From Eustoma russellianum (taxonomy: Eukaryota; Streptophyta; Magnoliopsida; Gentianales; Gentianaceae), in NCBI GenBank assembly GCA_036186865.1, contig AP025074.1, positions 8,999,361 through 9,063,360 of the forward strand: a stretch of 64,000 nucleotides of DNA. The letters are read 5' to 3'. Numbering within the stretch: position 1 is the first letter of the stretch; every line of letters starts with the position of its first letter. The position numbers were made by a program, and so were the translations under genes. The notes beneath the pieces are model-generated. The model was given only the letters and a program-made list of their open reading frames with translations, was not told where the DNA came from and did no database searches. Positions 35,599 to 46,546 of this stretch are shown in pieces.

Positions 35599-36774
35599 CA
35601 GTCACTACGTCAGCAGTCTCTTCAACATCAGCATCAGTCATAGCGTGCACCCTTGCATTTGCACGTGGCCGCTGGTTCCTTTGCTGTTGTTGTGGTTATG
35701 CTCCCTTTTCCGGGCAATCCTTAATCATATGACCATCCTTTCCGCATCCAAAGCACTTACCTGTCTTCCACCTACACTCTCCCATATGCCTCTTCTGGCA
35801 ATGAGGGCATACTGGTATTGCTGGCTGCTGAGATGGGGCCTGATTATTTTGGTTTTGCTTGCAGCGCTGATTCTGTCCTTGAGATTGTCCCTGACGAACG
35901 GATCCTCTGAAATTCTTCTTAGCCATTTTCCTATACTTCTCATTTCCGGTCCCTTGTCTTTCTCGCTTTTGACCCACATCATCTCTTCGTATAATATCTC
36001 TCTCTATACGGTAGCATGCATCTGGGAGTGCTCCAAAATTGGCAGGATTTGCATTTACCAACCATGTCCTAATTCTTGGGTTAGACCTCTTTCAAACTTC
36101 AGCATCTTCGTTTCTTCATCGTTCATAGTAACAGGCTGAAACCTCCCAAGTGCGATGAACTTATTTGCATACTCAACTACTGTCATACCTGACTCTTGCT
36201 TTAGAGATTCAAACTCATGCCTCTTTTGCGATTTGACTGACGGAGGAATATAGAACTTATGAAATTCTTGCAGAAATCTTTCCCAAGTAATCGGTCTAAG
36301 CAAAGGTTGCAGATTCGTCTTCCACCATTGATTAGCTTCACTGATTAAGAAAGGTCTGATAGCCTGAGCCTTCATTTCCTCTGGGGCTTGAATTAGCTCA
36401 AAACAATTTTCAACTTCATCTAGCCACTTCTCCGTAGTATCCGGGTCTGGTTTTCCCTCAAAAGGTGGTACATTAGCCCTCTTGAGCTTCTCAAAATAGT
36501 ATTGGGCATCCCTTACTGGCTGATGTGGCTGAGGTGGGGCATTCTGATGAATTAAGCCTTGCCCTATTTGCGTAACGACTTGACAAAAGGCTTGGAAAGC
36601 ATTCATATCCGGGATGACGGGAGGAATAGGTGCCGGTGGAGCCGGTGGGGGATTATTCTGTGCTGGAGGATCCTGGTCTGGCTGAGGTGGCGGCGGGACC
36701 TGTTCTGGTGGTGGAGGGATGGGCTCCTGAGCAGCTGGTCGTGCTCTCGGAGGTCTGCCACGTGGCCTCACCAT
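35599..36774 (-). pseudogene. Gypsy-1 gag
   Basis: ATG at 36774 (MVRPRGRPPRARP). A proline-rich N-terminus of about 55 residues is followed by the Ty3/gypsy gag domain (YYFEKLKRANVPPFEGKPD; ANQWWKT; FHKFYIPPS) and, after a basic Gln-rich stretch, a Cys/His region with a CCHC knuckle CFGCGKDGHMIKDC. One base is lost near 36070-36085 (relative to Gypsy-2), shifting the frame, and TAA lies at 35696-35698 after the knuckle. The protein coats and packages the RNA. The gene ends at the intron donor. Confidence 0.92.
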
Positions 36775-36987
36775 CTGCACTTATGGGTTATCGTTTATTT
36801 AGGTTATCAGAATAAAATCAATTTATTTTGACCAAGGAACAAAATTCAAAAATTCTTAAATACGGAAGGAAAGGGCACGTCTTACGTCATAGACCTAACT
36901 TTCATAGTTCAGGATATTTATTAAGTTATATCCTAAACCCGGTCTACGTGGTCCTAGTCTAAGGCCATCACTCATCTAAGATCATGA

Positions 36988-37019
36988 CTTAGATCTAAGA
37001 TCAAACTTAGATTTCTAAG
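36988..37019 (-). promoter_or_regulatory. Palindromes in Gypsy-1 leader, candidate RNA dimer/packaging site
   Basis: Between PBS and gag: a perfect 12-bp palindrome CTTAGATCTAAG (36988-36999) and CTTAGATTTCTAAG (37006-37019). Gypsy-2 has matching stems at 45032-45063. The position 40-90 nt after the PBS fits a dimerisation or packaging element; the function is inferred. Confidence 0.4.
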
Positions 37020-37062
37020 ATCATAACTTAATCCTACGTTCTACCCGAAATCTAGAGCCTGG

Positions 37063-37074
37063 GCTCTGATACCA
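37063..37074 (-). other. Gypsy-1 primer binding site
   Basis: The minus strand reads TGGTATCAGAGC, two bases from the LTR edge at 37077. It fixes the element's orientation. Confidence 0.93.
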
Positions 37075-37076
37075 CC

Positions 37077-39127
37077 TGTAGCGCCCCGCACCCGGCCTCG
37101 TCCGGATACGGTGCACCCGCCGTACTTCACTGAGGAGAGCACAAGGCGTCATGCATAACATGCAAACATCCATAACATAAGTCGTGGACTCCCATGCTAT
37201 TATTCAACATGGTAGTAAAATTTAGGCAGAATTAAAAACTTTTCAAATTAAACATGCCTCACTAAATTACTAAGTTTCCAAAAGTAGTAGTCCCACAAAA
37301 TAACATAACTGAAATCCAGAGAGTTCAAACATAGTCATAATACAAAACATCTTGGTAGCACAAAAGTCCTTAAGCTTAGCTCCCTTCATGCTCCTCGCAT
37401 ATGGATAAGGTACTCTCGGCTCGTCCTCGATCTATTCTATCTTGGCATTATCCGGCTCTGGGGAAAAATAAAGTGTGAGTGATAAAAATCACCCAGCAAG
37501 AATACAATAAACTACCATGAAATACGTAAAGAATCATAACATGAATGTATTACCCCAAAAACCTCAAATAATCATAATTCATACCTGATCTTGGATTCTG
37601 AACTTACTTGACGATCGGCTTAAGCATGTTTTTAGGGAATGCTATACCATACCTGATCTTGGATCCTGAACTTACTTGGCGTTCAGCTTAAGCATGTTTT
37701 TAGGTAATGCTATACCAATAATAACTTATAACCATTAACTGTAACATGCAACATGTCCTCATGATCGTGAATTATGCAGGATGCAATGCATGATGTCATG
37801 TCATGTCATGTCATGTCAAAACATCATTTCGGTCCCATAAAGTAACATGTCGTAAAAACAGAGTGTCAGATCAATTAACCCCGGATCTGAGCGGGTCCAG
37901 AACATATCATCAGACCAATTAACCCCGGGTCTGAATGGGTCCAGAACAGATATCAGATCAATTAACCCCAGATATGAACGGGTCCAGAACAGATATCAGA
38001 TCAATTAACCCCGGATCTGAACGGGTCCAGAACAGATCATGTCATCAGACCAATTAACCCCAGGTCTTGAGTCGGGTTAATCGCATGCTTGGGCGGCAAA
38101 GGAATCATGAAGCTTTCTTTTAAAAACATGGGACCGTAAAAACTTTTCATGCATAACGAAAACATAGTCGCTTGTAAAACTTGCTTGCATCATAAAATCC
38201 ATGAAAATCAGTTTCATGATCATGCATGATACATGCCGTGATATGAAATGCAAGTCATGACATGAATAATCGTATGCATTCCTTATAACATATCAACATA
38301 CATGAATTTGGAAGCTAAATATTTCTAGACTTTTACTTCATATTCATAGGACGGTTAATCTAACCAATTAGGTCCATTTCCATAAATCTTTTGTCACAAA
38401 TACGTTCGGTGGAATCTTAGATACATGTCATAAAAATTTCAGATTATTTCAATAACCATAAAAGGCTCATTTAATTAACTTCCAAAACGGATTAAGTGTT
38501 GAAACTGAACTGACATATTCTACTAAAAATTCTATTACGGCAAATCCGAGATTCGTTTTTCAGAAATTCCAACTCACACAAATCATAAACATGTGGAACT
38601 AGTATTCTACCGAAATTTAGCCTATTTTCATATCTCTAAGTCCCCTTTCTGAGTCCAGAAATTCGTTACTAAACTTCGGGTTGGTTCCAGTGATTTCAGA
38701 TGAGCAGTTTGACTAATTAATTCATATAAAATAATCCAGAACTTGTTTTACCAAAATTCCAGCTGACATGTTCACTTCACTCATAGTACTATTACCATGC
38801 CAAAAATCAGCTTTATTGGTCATCTACATGGTCTCCTTTTAAGCCATTCAAAACGTTGCACCATTCTGTCATGTTCCAGAATTTACAGCCTGAGCAGTCT
38901 CACCAATTATTTTATTAAAAATTAACCATAACTTATTTTACCAAAATTGCAACTCTTATCTCTGCTATACTCATGGGACTAGCTTTGTGCCGAAAACCAG
39001 ATTTATTGAAGGTCCACAAGGTCCTCTTTTAATTCGTTGACTTTAGTGATCCATGTCAAATAATTCTTTTAATTCGTTGACTTCAGTGATCCATGTTAGT
39101 GATCCATTCTGTCCAACTCCAGAATTT
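37077..39127 (-). repeat. Gypsy-1 5' LTR, PBS-proximal half only
   Basis: Matches the complete LTR from its TGTAGCGCCCCGC edge to about position 30067 of that copy, then ends abruptly. The micro-ORF is mutated here and the hairpin array has five rather than six units. The last 100 bp contain a rearranged repeat (39025-39107). Confidence 0.9.
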
Positions 39128-39146
39128 ACAAGCTTTGTCAAATAAT
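39025..39146. other. Deletion junction Gypsy-1 / Copia-D with templated filler
   Basis: A 31-bp Gypsy-1 segment (TTTTAATTCGTTGACTT and following) occurs twice (39025-39056 and 39065-39096), and AGTGATCCAT a third time at 39098-39107. Between the first two copies lies GTCAAATAAT (39055-39064), the same ten bases that occur in Copia-D just past the breakpoint (39137-39146). The filler therefore copies both sides of the break. Confidence 0.75.
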
Positions 39147-39749
39147 GCACAATAATTACACATATATAGTAAATTCCAATCAGCCCTAATTTGAATTTTC
39201 TAGAACACTTTAACATGTCTTGAATGTGTAAAAAGTGTCTAGATACATGTTACAAGTCATGCCAAAAACGTCCCATGTGTTATGTTCGTAGAAAACCGAA
39301 TTTTTGACTTTCGTCGATTACATGATTTTTCTCCAATTAAATTCAAACTTTTCGCACATGTTATATATATTATGTCACACATAATATACATAAAATAAAG
39401 TATATATTCAGCTCATAAGCTGTAATAAGTGGCGCCCAATGTGCTTAAAAAGATGAATTTGGAATCTCCACAATTTAGTCTTAATTGTGGGTGATTTGTG
39501 TGTACCAACATGGAATGATTTCATGGCTGAATTCAACATGTGAGCCACGAAATTTTTGGCTACTTATAGAGTATATGGGCTGGCCATTTTTATATGGCAA
39601 GTACGTGACACGTTGGTGAAGTTTCGGTAGTCACCCAATATGACAATTTTTGGTTTATGACCTTGCAACATGTCTTTATAATTTTGTTATCACCATGACT
39701 TATATCATATGATATAAGACCTGAATATACTCATATATATGATGTGTAT

Positions 39750-41125
39750 ATAGTGGTGTGACGTTGACGTACGTTTGTAACATATGTAACGTGTCGGTAG
39801 TACGTCGGAATATATGTCTATTGTGCCTTTTTATAAAAAAATTTGAATATATAATATATATATATATATGTGGGCGTGTATATTCAAATGGGGAGGAGAC
39901 TTTCCATGTTTCAATTTGTTGTCATCATGCCTTCTCCAAATATATCTCCATTTAATGAACTAATAGTTCATTAACTTAACTACTTTACTTAATGAACTAG
40001 TTTAGTTCATTAATGGTGGCACCTGAAAATAGTTCAAAGACAACAAATGTTTGCCATATGATGTAAGCTTTAATGCTTCATGGCTTGTTAGTACTGCAAC
40101 AATATATATAAAGCATATGAGGCATGTATATCACAAAACGTGTCACATAATAATTTTGTCATGCATTTTGTAAACACGTACTATTTAAATCTTGCATTTG
40201 TAAATCATATATTTGTACATTGCAATATATGTGTATTGTGCCTTTTTAACAAAAATATGAACATACATATATATATAAAATATATATTAGGCGTATATAT
40301 TTAAAGAATAAGGAGACTTTCCACTTTCAATTTGTTGCCATCAAGCTTTCTCCACCAATTGAGATATGAGGTGTACATAGTGGTGTGATGTTGACGTACG
40401 TTTGTAACATATGTAACGTGTCGGTGGTACATCAGAACATATGTGTATCGTGTCTTTTTAGCAAAAATATAAATATATATAAGGTATGTATAAATGGCGT
40501 GTGAGATGGATGAATGAGGAGACTTTCCATATTTCAATTTGTTGCCATCATGCCTTCTCCAAATATATCTCCATTTAATGAACTAGTTAGTTTATTAACT
40601 TAAGTACTTCACTTAATGAACTAGTTTAGTTCATTAATGGTGGCACCTGAAAATAGTTCAAACACAACAAATGTTTGCCATTTGATGTAAGCTTTAACGC
40701 TTAATGGCTTGTTAGTACGGCAACAATACATATAAAGTATATATGGCATGTATATCACAAAATGTGTCGCATAATAATTTTGTCATGCACTTCTTAAACA
40801 CGTAGTATTTAAATCATGTATGTGTGAATCACTCAAACTCTTTTTCAAAGTTTGTAGCCATAATGCTTTGTCCAAATATATCTTCATTTAATGAACTAGT
40901 TAGTTCATTAACTTAAGTGCTTCACTTAATGAAGTAGTTTAGTTCATTAATCGTGGCACCTGAAAATAGTTCACAGACAACAAATGTTTGCCATATGATG
41001 TAAGCTTTAACGCTTCATGGCTTGTTAGTACGGCAACAATATATATAAAGCATATGAGACATGTATATCACCAAAACGTGTCAAGTAATAATTTTGTCAT
41101 GCATTTCATAAACTCGTACTATTTA
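39750..41125 (-). repeat. Amplified U3 block in the Copia-D 3' LTR
   Basis: The segment from GTGTGACGTTGACGTACG through the TTAATGAACTA inverted repeats to GGCAACAATATATATAAAGC occurs once in the 5' LTR (57412-57760). Here it occurs as copy 1 (39756-40190), a partial copy (about 40225-40370), copy 2 (about 40379-40822) and partial copy 3 (40850-41125). The copies have diverged, so amplification is not recent. Confidence 0.75.
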
Positions 41126-42844
41126 TGTTGTACCCCAACGACCATGTACTCGAAACCATGACTAAGTGACGTAATGAAAACGACGATTCTTTCAAGTGCA
41201 TGTTAATCAACTTAGCACCACTTTACTTAAATACTTTTGAGATGAATACTAAATAATTATATAAGAGGATGTCACAAGGTATCGTAATACCTTGTGAATT
41301 TCGGCCAAGAGGCCTTGATCAACCATGGAACCATCTCGTTTTATAAGAACGCAAGCATAATTGATTCTCACAAAAATAAGATTAAAATCATATTTGATAA
41401 AATAAATAACATTATAAATTATTTAAGAATGGGATAGGATAAAGGTGAAAAGACCAAATTACCCCCAAACCCCCCAAGATTTTCGGCCAAGCCATGGAGG
41501 GATCTAGATTCCTCCCCATTGTTCTATTATTTAAATATCTAAATTAAAATATCAAATTAATTAAAAATAAAACTATAAAATAATCAAGGCATACAAGAAA
41601 AGAAATGATAAAAAATTTGCATGCATGGGACAAAAGCTTGTAGTCTACAAGCCTAGGCCCTTCTTTTCCCCATGCCGCCGGATCCCCCTTCTCCCTTACC
41701 CCCTAGATTTTTTTAAATTGCAAGACAAACCTCATTTCATCCCATCTTGAACATTTTTCCAAGAAGCCGCCTACCAAACACATTAAGCAAACTTCATCTC
41801 CCTCCACACTCCTAAATTTCGGCCCCTTCATCTTGAAGGCTAGGAGTTCTAATTCAAGTTCCATCTTCAAGCTCAAGAGGTGTTTAGGTAAGTTTCATTC
41901 TAAGTTCATTAAGAAAATTCCTCATGCATAATAGTGAAGCTCACAAGGGTGTTTTTCTCCACCCCAACCGTGACCTCCATTGGCCATAGGAGCAAAGATT
42001 TCAACTCTCTTAGGTGGAACTATCTTGTGATACTTGAAGCTCCATTCAAAGCTCACTTTGGTAAGATGTTCTAGCCTCAAATGAATTCTATTTTCACTAT
42101 TGAATAAAGACTAACCTTCTTCTTTCCTCTTCTTCAAAACCGTGTGCTCAAGGGTGAAGGAGGAGGAGGATTTCAACTCAACTCATTCCATAACTAAGCT
42201 AAGACAAAAGCGTTAGCTTGAAGAGGCAAGTATACACTAATCTCTCATGGTTTACTTAAAGAGTTAGTAGCTTGAATGGTTAGATGTTCCTAAGATATGA
42301 TCTTTAGTGAATATCTTAAGTCCAAGATTGTATCTTAGTGATTTCCTAAGAAAAATGCTTTGCATGTGGTTTATTCTCTCAAAGATGGAATCTTTTCTTA
42401 CATGCAACATGGTATGAGGCTGTTTTAGGATGGATTAAAGTGCATCTAAATGAGTCTAGGCAAGATTAATTCTTGGTTGAAACTTGAGAGGTCTTAGGAA
42501 GGCATGCATGTAATGGATGTTAGTTTTTATGAGATTGTTTGTAAGTTTGGGCTAAAATGACTCTTGAATGTGTTGCATGTTTAAATATATGTTGTAAAGA
42601 GTGTTTAAGGTACCACATATGTTTCGGCCTAGAGGATGAAAAGGAGGGTGAGCCTTGACTCCAAGGAAGAACAATTGTTTGAGCATATATGATGCTTGTT
42701 TGTGTGCAATCTACAAACTGTTTAGCATGATGCAAAAAGTGACCTTATAAAAAGCAAGAGATCTGGATATTCATGATACAAGGGGGTGTTTGTGTTAACC
42801 AACAAGCTATTTCATAAGAACAAGGGAAATAGTGGACATTTGAC

Positions 42845-43440
42845 TTAAAGGAATAACAAAATATCAAACCATTGGAACTGGGCAGAATTGAGCAACGTAT
42901 TTACTAGCCTAAAAATGGATCTTGTAGAAATTCAATCAAGCTGATGTTTGGTAAAAAGTTAGCCCTATGTGTGTAGCAAATATGAGAGTTGGAATTTTGA
43001 TAAAATAAGTTACGGATTATTTTTAATAAAATATTTGGTAGAACTGCTCAGGCTGGAAATTCTGGAACTTGCCAGAATTGTATAACGTTTTGAGTGGCTT
43101 AAAAATAGATCTTGTAGATGTCCAATAACGCTGATTTTTGGTATGGTGACAACCTTAGGTGTGCAGTAAATATGAAAATTAGAATTTTGGTAAAATGAGT
43201 TATGAATTATTTTTAAGAAATTATTTGGTAAAACTGCTCCAGCTGAAATCACTGGAACAGGGCAGAAATGGGTAACGTATTGTTTGGCTCAAAAATGGAC
43301 CTTAGGAACATGAAAATGGGCTAATTTTCGGTAGGATGCTAGCTTCACATGTTTATGACATGTGTGAGTTGGAAATTTGAAAAAAGAAATCATGGTTTTG
43401 CTAAAATTGAATTTTTAGTAAAATGGGTCAGTCCAGTTTC
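42845..43440 (+). repeat. 190-bp modules in Gypsy-2 5' LTR
   Basis: The anchor GAATTTTG with upstream TATGA.A.TT recurs every 190 bp (about 42992, 43182, 43372). Each unit carries a CACTGGAAC- or TCTGGAAC-like box followed by GGGCAGAA- or GCCAGAATTG-like sequence. The 3' LTR repeats the pattern (51901, 52092, 52282). Confidence 0.7.
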
Positions 43441-44061
43441 AGCACGTGACCCATTTCACAAAATTAATGAAATGAGCCCTTTATGGATATTGGATTGACC
43501 TGGAAATTTTATGACTATTACCTAAGACATAAAGGAGTAAGATCATGCAAATTAATCAAGTTGGTCCTAACGTTTTAGTGGGTAATTATGGGCATGAAGT
43601 TGATGTACTAAAACTGGAATTTGGGCTGAACAGGGGATTAATTTAAAAGGCCCAATTTTGAAGAATTCGGATATATATATACGGTATGGGCTTATGGGGG
43701 TAAAATCTTAGGGACTCTATTATATATTCCAAGTTGTGGTCCAAATAATTATGGCTTTAAGATTTAAAAAGGTTAATTTAGCCGCCTATGAACATAACGT
43801 AGGAAATTGGGAATTCTTAGTTCTGAAACCATGCATGTTAACATGTTATAAAGGAATTTCACGTCATGTCTTGCATTGCATATCACTGCATGTATCATGC
43901 ATGATCATATGTCACATGAATCTGATTTTATGGATTTTACTTACGCACGCAAGTTTTACAAGTGACTATGTTTTCGTTATGCATGAAAGTTTTATGGTCC
44001 CATGTTTTTAAAGAAAGCTTCATGATTCCTTTGCCGGCCAAGCATGCGACTAACCCGACTC

Positions 44062-44265
44062 CAGACCCGGGGTTAATTGGCCTGTTGACATGATATGTTT
44101 TGGACCCGTTCAGATCCGGGGTTAATTGATCTGATACATGTTTTGGACCCGTTCAGATCTGGGGTTAATTGATCTGATACATGTTCTGGACCCGTCCCAG
44201 ACCCGGGGTTAATTGGTATGTTGATATGTTCTGGACCCACTCAGATCTGGGGTTAATTGATCTGA
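44062..44265 (+). repeat. Hairpin tandem array in Gypsy-2 5' LTR
   Basis: Five units pairing CAGATC with GATCTG or CAGACC with GG(T/C)CTG around the loop CGGGGTTAATT, separated by ATGTTCTGGACCCGT-like spacers. The 3' LTR (52981-53228) has six units. Confidence 0.85.
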
Positions 44266-44595
44266 CACTCTGTTTTTCCGGCATGTTAGTTTATGGGACC
44301 AAAATGATGTTTTGACATGACATGACATCATGCATTGCATTTCGCATAATCCATGAGCACGCTGACATGTTGTGTGTTACGGTTAATGGTTAATAAGACA
44401 TTATTGGTATAGCACTACCTAAAGTTATGTTTAGGCTATATCGTCAAGCAAATTCAGGATTAAAGACCAGTTATGAATTATTAATTGAGGTTTGCGGGTT
44501 ATTACATTCATGTTATAATTCTTTACGTATTTCATGGTAGTTTATTGTATTCTTGCTGGGTGATTTTTATCACTCACACTTTTATTTTTCCCCAG

Positions 44596-44654
44596 AGCCA
44601 GACAATGCTAAAATAAAGTGGATTGAGGATGAGCCGAGGGTACCTTATCCATAG
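44596..44654 (+). other. Candidate LTR micro-ORF exon, Gypsy-2 5' LTR
   Basis: Follows the acceptor-like CCCCAG. It encodes PDNAKIKWIEDEPRVPYP and then TAG. The upstream frame is open for about 20 further codons with no ATG. The 3' LTR version (stop 53615-53617) reads KIEWIEDEPRVPYP. Compared with Gypsy-4, the last 11 codons plus stop differ only at synonymous positions. Confidence 0.55.
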
Positions 44655-44976
44655 GCGAGGAAATCTGAAGGGAGCAATGCTTATGGACTTTTGTGCTGCC
44701 TTAATGTTTGTATTATGAATTACGCTAAACTCTTTGGAGTACTGGTGATGTATTTTGTGGACTATTACTTTTGGGAACTTTGTACTTTGGTATTGCATGT
44801 TTATTTTGAAAAGTTTTAATTCTGCCTAAATTTTACTACCATGTTAAGTGTTAGCATGGGAGTCCATGACTTATGTTATGGATTTTCGCATGTTATGCAT
44901 GACGATTTGTACTCTCCTTAGTGAAGTACGGCAGGTGCACCGTATTCGAATGGGGTCCGGGTGCGGACGCTACAGG

Positions 44977-44988
44977 TGGTATCAGAGC
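44977..44988 (+). other. Gypsy-2 primer binding site
   Basis: TGGTATCAGAGC, two bases after the LTR end at 44974, complementary to initiator tRNA-Met. Confidence 0.94.
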
Positions 44989-45031
44989 TCAGGCTCTAGA
45001 TTTCGGGCAGAACGTAGAACTAAGTTATGAT

Positions 45032-45063
45032 CTTAGCAACCTAAGTTTGATCTTAGACCTAAG
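45032..45063 (+). promoter_or_regulatory. Leader stem-loops of Gypsy-2
   Basis: Two stems of CTTAG with CTAAG (45032-45045, loop CAAC; 45052-45063, loop AC), 44-75 nt after the PBS. Gypsy-1 has the same stems with different loops (36988-37019). Candidate dimer or packaging signal. Confidence 0.4.
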
Positions 45064-45272
45064 TCATGGTCTTAGATGAGTGATGTCCTTAGACTAGGAC
45101 CACTTAGACCGGGTTTAGGATGCAACTTAATAATTAATCCTGATTTATGAAAGCCAAGTCTATAACGAAAGACATGCCCTTCTCTTATTTAAATTTTCAA
45201 ATTATGGTCCTTAGTCAAAATAAATTAGTTTTATTCCGATATTCTAAGTAAACGTTAAACCCCATAGTGCAG

Positions 45273-46464
45273 ATGGTGAGACCACGTGGCAGACCTCCGA
45301 GAGCACGACCAGCTGCTCAGGAGTCCATTCCTCCACCACCAGCTCAGGTCCCGCCGGCACCCCAGCCGGACCAGTATCCTCCTGTGCAGAATAATCCACC
45401 ACTAGCACCACAGGCACCTGTTCCTCCGGTCATCCCCGACATGAATGCTTTTCAGGCCTTTTGCCAGGTTGTCACTCAGATAGGGCAAGGCCTAATTCAT
45501 CAGAATGCTCCCCTTCATCCACACCAGCCGGTAAGAGATGCCCAGTATTACTTTGAGAAGCTCAAGAGGGCTAATGTGCCACCTTTTGAGGGAAAGCCAG
45601 ACAAAGATACCGCAGAAAAGTGGTTAGATGAAGTTGAAAACTGCTTTGAGTTAATTCAAGCCCCAGAAGAGATGAAAGCTCAAGCCATCAGACCTTTCTT
45701 GATCAGTGAAGCAAATCAATGGTGGAAGACGAATATGCAACCTTTGCCCAGACCGATTGCATGGGAAAGATTTTTGCAAGAATTTCACAAGTTTTATATC
45801 CCTCCATCGGTCAAGCTGCAAAAGAGGCATGAGTTTGAATCTCTGAAGCAAGAGACAAGCATGACGATAGCTGAGTACGCAAATAAGTTCATCGCACTAG
45901 GAAGGTTTCAGCCTGTTACCATGAATGACAAAGAAACAAAAATGCTGAAGTTTGAAAGAGGCCTGAATCCAAGAATCAGGACGTGGTTAGTGAATGCAAA
46001 TCCTACCAATTTTGGAGCACTCTTAGACGCATGCTATCGGATTGAGAGAGACATTATACGACGAGATGATGTGGGACAAAAGCGAGAAAGACAAGGGACC
46101 AGAAATGAGAAGTACAGAAAGGTGGCCAAGAAGAATTTCAAAGGGTCAGTTCGACAGGGACAATCTCAAGGGCAGAATCAGCGCCGCCAGCAATACTAGA
46201 ATAATCAGCAAAAGAATCAGACTCCATCTCAGCAGCCAGCAATACCAGTATGCCATCAGTGCCAGAAGAGGCATATGGGTGAGTGTAGATGGAAGATGGG
46301 CAAATGCTTTGGATGCGGCAAAGATGGTCACCTGATTAAGGATTGCCCAGAAAGAGGAGCGCAGCAACAACAACAGCAGCCCAAAAACCAACGGCCACGT
46401 GCAAATGCGAGGGCGCACGCCATGACGGATGCTGATGTTGAGGAGACCGCTGACGTAGTGACTG
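45273..46464 (+). pseudogene. Gypsy-2 gag, one premature stop
   Basis: ATG at 45273 (MVRPRGRPPRARP). Proline-rich N-terminus, gag domain (VPPFEGKPDKDTAEKWLDEV, WWKTNMQP, FHKFYIPPS), basic Gln-rich stretch, then C-x2-C, His, Cys residues and the knuckle CFGCGKDGHLIKDC. TAG at 46197-46199 interrupts the frame where Gypsy-1 has CAA. The last codon is split by intron 1 (donor at 46465). It encodes the particle protein; only one lesion was seen, so this is the better preserved gypsy gag. Confidence 0.93.
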
Positions 46465-46546
46465 GTAAGATTTAAAAATTTTTGTCTTCAATACGTTTTA
46501 CTTATACATGCCAATTATATTGCTTAGTAAAATGTGCATGGTTCAG
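46465..46546 (+). other. 82-nt intron between gag and protease, Gypsy-2
   Basis: Donor CTG|GTAAGATTT, acceptor GGTTCAG|GAAC. The intron contains an in-frame TAA and is not a multiple of three. Removing it joins the gag and protease frames with a split glycine codon. The same position and phase occur in Gypsy-1. Confidence 0.82.

Larger units (their letters stand above)
28025..39127 (-). mobile_element. Gypsy-1: Tekay-type chromovirus, 5' LTR truncated
   Basis: On the minus strand: partial 5' LTR (37077-39127), PBS, leader, gag, 83-nt intron, pol with chromodomain, polypurine tract, complete 3' LTR (28025-32105, 4081 bp). It is inserted in Copia-C's 3' LTR within a C-run. The outer half of the 5' LTR, the second target copy and the rest of Copia-C are deleted, and the break joins directly to Copia-D. 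The clade call rests on the C-terminal chromodomain, tRNA-Met PBS and long LTRs. All frames carry lesions. Confidence 0.93.
41126..44974 (+). repeat. Gypsy-2 5' LTR
   Basis: Contains, in sense order: TATA-like CTATAAAATA near 41572; a strong donor-like AG|GTAAGT at 41886; 190-bp modules (anchor GGAATTTTG at 42991, 43182 region, 43371); a five-unit hairpin array (44062-44265); TTTATTTTTCCCCAG ending at 44595; and the micro-ORF (stop 44652-44654). A spliced LTR leader is a hypothesis. Confidence 0.93.
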
